A program made the translations under genes and the position numbers. Shown here one piece after another: positions 60,901-64,000 of a stretch of 64,000 nucleotides of DNA. Positions within the stretch are counted from its first letter, which is position 1. The number at the start of each line of letters is the position of its first letter. The stretch comes from Cytobacillus firmus (GTDB lineage Bacteria; Bacillota; Bacilli; Bacillales; Cytobacillaceae): contig NZ_CP098323.1 of assembly GCF_023657595.1 (NCBI RefSeq), positions 2,814,001 to 2,878,000 of the forward strand. Direction: 5' to 3'. Under the pieces are notes generated by a model. That model made no database searches. It saw only the letters and a program-made list of their open reading frames with translations, and was not told the DNA's origin.

Positions 60901-61217
60901 AAAGTCCTTCTGGGGAATTTTAAACCGGCGATTTTGAGGAAGATACAACCGGCCTTGACAGGCAGTCAAAAATTTAGTAAGGTTATTTGATAAACTGAGC
61001 AAATAACACGGGTATATGGTTGTGTTTCTTTGCTTCCTCATGGTTCCTTACTGTTCTAACCTGTAAATATGAACTGAAATAATCAACGAGCACTATTTTT
61101 CAGTATAAAATTAATTTCTTTCAAAAAAATTGCACCTAAATTTTTTATAATGCTTGCCTTTAAAAATATAGTAGAAAAAAAGGGAAAGTCCTCTATATAC
61201 CTAAGTGGAAACAAAAT

Positions 61218-61253
61218 AAAAACAGCATGCCTAAATTGTCATGCTGTTTTTTT
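61218..61253. terminator. Bidirectional terminator between the 61.3-kb remnant and IS21
   Basis: Arms AAAAACAGCATG and CATGCTGTTTTT with a ten-base loop. It separates the two helicase genes from the upstream genes, so each has its own transcription unit. Nothing else was seen between the IS end and 61260. Confidence 0.75.
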
Positions 61254-61260
61254 ATAATTA

Positions 61261-61670
61261 TTAATGAACCATCAATAAAGCATCTTCAAACGGAGCAAAA
61301 AACTTCCCCTTAGGTGCGATACAATCGCTATCCTGAAATCTTGATTCTCCATTCACTTCATAACTGCCTTTTGAAAAAAAATCAAACAAGCCACATTCTT
61401 TATACATGCTGATAAACTCGGCCTGCAATTCTCTTAATAACTGGTAATATCCCTTTTCATCCATAAATGTCGTTATCTTCATCAAGAATAAAGTTGCATT
61501 TTATTGCTTCTTGAAATTCTTCATAATGCTCAGTTGCAACCATTATGTTTAACTGGTTTTTGTCAATAACATTGAATCATTCTTATTTGGTCATAGGCTC
61601 CTTTTACAATATTTAAAAGGATGTCTTCAATCTCTTTTTCTTTAGTGAGGTTCATTGTTGTATTTAACAT
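61261..61670 (-). pseudogene. Frameshifted remnant, possibly a GAF-domain protein
   Basis: Three consecutive minus-strand segments in different frames form one plausible protein: MNLTKEKEIEDILLNIVKGA, then VIDKNQLNIMVATEHYEEF, then the 74-codon frame 61261-61485. The first two recall a GAF domain (..EVLE.IL..VVKGAY...Y.iD). Each junction requires a frame change, so the gene is broken. The last segment has no recognisable relative. The family link is weak. Confidence 0.35.
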
Positions 61671-61685
61671 TCTGGTAATCCCATT

Positions 61686-63281
61686 TTATGTAGTAGGCCA
61701 GTTAAAATCTTTTTTGTAATAAAGCTTTTTAAGTTTCGCTAAATCGTGTTCCCATTCTGTTATGGCATGATGAAATTTATTTAAGCCATTCTTTTGGCCT
61801 TTCCTCAATTTAACATTATATGCGATGGTATAGGCAATTTTCTTCAGTCCTAGCTTTGGTACTGCCTTGTCAAGGATTTCCCATCTTCTAGCTCTCGTTA
61901 ATCCGCTAATTTGGTATCCCATCATTTTTAAATCACTTTCTTCATTTAGTACTTTCTCATCAGATTCTACTACTGTTGATTTATTGTCTTTAACTTCTGT
62001 ACTTGGCCAGACAAATGAACTTGTGCTTATGGAGGTAACAGCACCTGGCACTATTTCTTGGTAAGACTTGCACTTCATTTTATCTTTTTCGATAAATGCC
62101 TTTCTCCTGTTAGAACTTACATATAAATCTGACTCCACATAACGCTCAATCATCTGGTCACTTCGATATTTAAAGAGAGGCAAAGAACAATATCTTTTCT
62201 TCAGTTTGTACTTTTCAGTCAAATAAGTAATTAGTGTTGAATCTACACTGTATAAATCATTTAGAAACTTCAGAGGTTCGGGCTGGTTCTTTATAGCTTT
62301 CACTTTATTGATAATGGATTCCTTCTCAAAGTCTAATAGTGTGACGGCTTGTGTGAATTGTAAAATCTCGTCTTGTAAACCAGCTTGGCCATCCTGTCCT
62401 TCATCCGAAATATAATAATACAGTGAAATACCTTTTGATTGTTCATCAAACCACCTTAAACTATCACCACCAACATCGATAAGATCTCCGTCCAAATTAA
62501 ACAAGAAACAATACCAAAGAAAAAAAGTGAAATCATCACGAGTTAAAGAACTATCAAGAAAGCCCCATTCAACATCCAAAATATGATTTAACGCTGATTT
62601 AACCTCATCTTCCAATCTATATGAAAATAGTAAACGCAAATATTTCGTTATGATAACAGGCTCATTTAAAAGAAGTACGAAATCGAACATTTTTTCGTGA
62701 TTTTCTTTTAAGAAATTATAAATGGCATCATGAAGATTAGATGACCTAAGTCCAACTAATATATCATAGATACTCTTTATCATATTGTCATATTTCTCAT
62801 CAGTGGCTGCTTCTTCTTCTCCAAGAACAATCATCTTTATTAGAGCAAGTAATCTCTTAAATATTTCTCCATTTTGATTAATGATTAGGTGCTGGTTATG
62901 ACAAAGCAGATCTAGTATGTAATTTAACATCTCAAAGTTTTTGTCTCTATATAATTTTTCACAGACTGTTAACAATAAAATTGCATCATGGGAGGAACTA
63001 GATAGGAACCATTCATCGATTGCATCATATGTAATTCCACCGCTTAATCGCTCAATAAAATGTGGTAACAAATCATTAAAATTACTCTGAAGCTGAACAC
63101 TAGATTCTGCTTTGGCAATAAGAGTCCTTAAGTTACTGTTCTCCTTCTCAAGTGACTGAATTTTATCTGCTAGTTGTGTTTTTTCTTTCTCTAATGTATT
63201 AATTTGTTGTTCATATGGATGAAGCAACTTACTTATTTCACCCTCCAGTAGTCTCAATATTCTCTCTTTAGCCGCAATCAA
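61686..63281 (-). CDS. Unrecognised protein with coiled-coil N-terminus and conserved-looking C-terminal domain
   Basis: A 531-residue protein, TTG start with GGGGGGAG just upstream. Residues about 15-60 form a coiled coil (QQINTLEKEKTQLADKIQ). The middle (70-400) is helical with many Leu/Ile pairs and no enzyme motif seen. After a flexible, Ser/Glu-rich linker (about 415-455), a compact basic C-terminal domain begins at LTRARRWEILDKAVPKLG and continues with KFHHAITEWEHDLAKLKKLYY, a pattern suggesting a protein- or DNA-binding module. It lies between the PAPS-reductase-like gene and the helicase genes on the same strand. Function unknown; a structural or adaptor role in the same system is only inference. 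Confidence 0.62.
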   Translation of the reverse strand: MIAAKERILRLLEGEISKLLHPYEQQINTLEKEKTQLADKIQSLEKENSNLRTLIAKAESSVQLQSNFNDLLPHFIERLSGGITYDAIDEWFLSSSSHDAILLLTVCEKLYRDKNFEMLNYILDLLCHNQHLIINQNGEIFKRLLALIKMIVLGEEEAATDEKYDNMIKSIYDILVGLRSSNLHDAIYNFLKENHEKMFDFVLLLNEPVIITKYLRLLFSYRLEDEVKSALNHILDVEWGFLDSSLTRDDFTFFLWYCFLFNLDGDLIDVGGDSLRWFDEQSKGISLYYYISDEGQDGQAGLQDEILQFTQAVTLLDFEKESIINKVKAIKNQPEPLKFLNDLYSVDSTLITYLTEKYKLKKRYCSLPLFKYRSDQMIERYVESDLYVSSNRRKAFIEKDKMKCKSYQEIVPGAVTSISTSSFVWPSTEVKDNKSTVVESDEKVLNEESDLKMMGYQISGLTRARRWEILDKAVPKLGLKKIAYTIAYNVKLRKGQKNGLNKFHHAITEWEHDLAKLKKLYYKKDFNWPTT

Positions 63282-63416
63282 AATACTCCCCCCAAAAATA
63301 CTTTAAATAATTTATGGTAAATAAAAAAAGAAAATCAATCAAACGAAGAAAAATTAGTACTTCTCTTTTAAAAAAATACCTAATATGCTTAGCTTAAAAA
63401 ATTATCTTATACAGAA

Positions 63417-63443
63417 AAGGGAAGAACCAGTGGTCCTTCCCTT
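63417..63443 (-). terminator. Terminator of the PAPS-reductase-like gene
   Basis: Thirteen-base arms (AAGGGAAG.ACCA, one mismatch), followed on the minus strand by TTTTCTG. Confidence 0.7.
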
Positions 63444-63453
63444 CATTCACATT

Positions 63454-64000
63454 TTAAGAATACGAACAAACACAAGGTACAGCATCGTCCTTAATATTAA
63501 GGTACTTCTCCACACCATCTTGTTCCAATTGTTCTCTATATTGTTTTAAAGTGAAAGGACCGCCGTCTTTTTTCAAAATAGATACATCCTTTTCAAAATG
63601 CTCTCTAAAACGTTCTTCCATTTCTTCTTGTTCCTTATATCTATCTGGCCAAATCGCATAAAGTAATGCGTAGTGTTGATATCCGCCTCGAACACATCTT
63701 CCTCCGCAATTAGCATGAGAAAAACCTTTGATCCCTTTAGCAGCAAGATCTGGTCGAACTTCACTTGTAATGTTATACATCCTAGGCAGCTGGATGCCCC
63801 ATTCATTCTCAATAATCCCCTTTATATCAATATCTTCAGTAAAGGTATCAATCATTGGAAATCTTGTTTCAATTGGTTCTAGCGGGTGGTGTTTATAAAA
63901 CTCCGTTAAGTTGTCTGCACGGTGTTTTTCGTGTGGTCCAATTCCAAAATACAAAATTGGCTCAAGGTTTTGTTCATCTCTAAGTTCTTCTAAAAAAGTA
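63454..64000 (-). CDS. PAPS-reductase-family (PP-loop) protein, 5' end outside window
   Basis: C-terminal 181 codons of a phosphoadenosine-phosphosulfate-reductase-like protein. The frame is open to the window edge and reads LRDEQNLEPILYFGIGPHEKHRA, matching the ILYFGI..xEKHRA segment of this group, then WGIQLPRMY, GFSHANCGGRCVRGGYQHY (a Cys-containing block usually HNNCGGFCVKAG) and PDRYKEQEEMEERF. The protein ends CVCSYS. The nucleotide-binding PP-loop lies outside the window, so activity cannot be judged. Relatives include assimilatory reductases and the DndC protein of DNA phosphorothioation; the C-terminal layout here is not that of DndC as far as can be seen. Confidence 0.75.
   Translation of the reverse strand, partial: TFLEELRDEQNLEPILYFGIGPHEKHRADNLTEFYKHHPLEPIETRFPMIDTFTEDIDIKGIIENEWGIQLPRMYNITSEVRPDLAAKGIKGFSHANCGGRCVRGGYQHYALLYAIWPDRYKEQEEMEERFREHFEKDVSILKKDGGPFTLKQYREQLEQDGVEKYLNIKDDAVPCVCSYS

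Larger units (their letters stand above)
58865..60960 (+). mobile_element. Complete IS21-family insertion sequence
   Basis: A 2096-base element encoding IstA and IstB in overlapping frames. The ends form a 50-base imperfect inverted repeat that aligns without gaps: both begin TGT.AA.GCC and share GCCGG..TAAAATTCCCCA at the inner end. It is flanked by a 5-base direct repeat GGCAG (58860-58864 and 60961-60965), the expected target duplication. Both genes are intact, so it may be active. Insertion is recent enough that the target duplication is perfect. Confidence 0.93.

Noticed and set aside
19621-64000. DndB-like genes and the PAPS-reductase-like gene as parts of one phosphorothioation system
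   Set aside because: They are more than 40 kb apart with unrelated genes between and no desulfurase, dndD or dndE; the visible C-terminal layout does not clearly match DndC.

Overview
The window is low-GC Firmicute DNA, most probably from a spore-forming Bacillaceae species (Bacillus/Cytobacillus/Mesobacillus-like). The evidence is the strong AAGGAGG-type ribosome binding sites with frequent TTG and GTG starts, a ComK homologue, candidate spore proteins (CotY/CotZ-like and a small acid-soluble-like peptide), a CcpA-type cre site and U-tailed terminators throughout. No rRNA, tRNA or CRISPR array was seen. Most genes are on the minus strand.

Layout. 1-9.6 kb: a molybdenum-hydroxylase operon (xdhC - mobA-like - large subunit - coxG-like - FAD subunit - 2Fe-2S subunit) bracketed by two paralogous AMP-forming acyl-CoA synthetases, with an orphan AraC-type response regulator whose phospho-acceptor Asp is Glu. 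9.8-10.5 kb: a decayed IS110-family transposase. 11-19.5 kb: ordinary accessory and housekeeping genes (ArsR/AHSA1 pair, quinone-oxidoreductase-like enzyme, LysE exporter, PadR/HAAS pair, CtaB, coiled-coil protein, ComK). 19.6-21.7 kb: two overlapping DndB-like genes without any other dnd gene. 22.8-28 kb: a complete sucrose operon scrA-scrB-scrK under a LacI-type ScrR, with three identical 12-bp operator palindromes and a cre site. 28-38 kb: small and poorly known genes, two lipoproteins, two copies of a hairpin repeat and gene remnants. 38-48 kb: a probable Xaa-Pro dipeptide uptake and hydrolysis cluster (two amidohydrolases, an M24 peptidase, a sodium symporter, a PucR regulator), then a LysE exporter divergent from an XRE-cupin regulator. 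49-52 kb: two DinB-family proteins and PurU.

52-53 kb holds the wreck of an acetoin dehydrogenase locus. The 5' part of acoA is joined directly to the middle of acoR, so the 3' part of acoA, everything between and the 5' part of acoR are gone, while a textbook sigma-54 promoter and an upstream palindrome remain. 53.4-64 kb looks like a DNA-processing or defence island: two overlapping genes for large DUF1998-type DEAD/DEAH helicases, an unrecognised 531-residue coiled-coil protein, and a PAPS-reductase-family protein running off the edge. A complete IS21-family element (50-bp imperfect terminal repeats, 5-bp target duplication) has landed in the probable -35 box of the helicase operon. This island is the best candidate for an undescribed system, but none of its genes has a function proven by sequence alone.

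All calls come from reading the sequence; no database search was run. Family assignments rest on recognised motifs, so functions of the unnamed proteins are inference.
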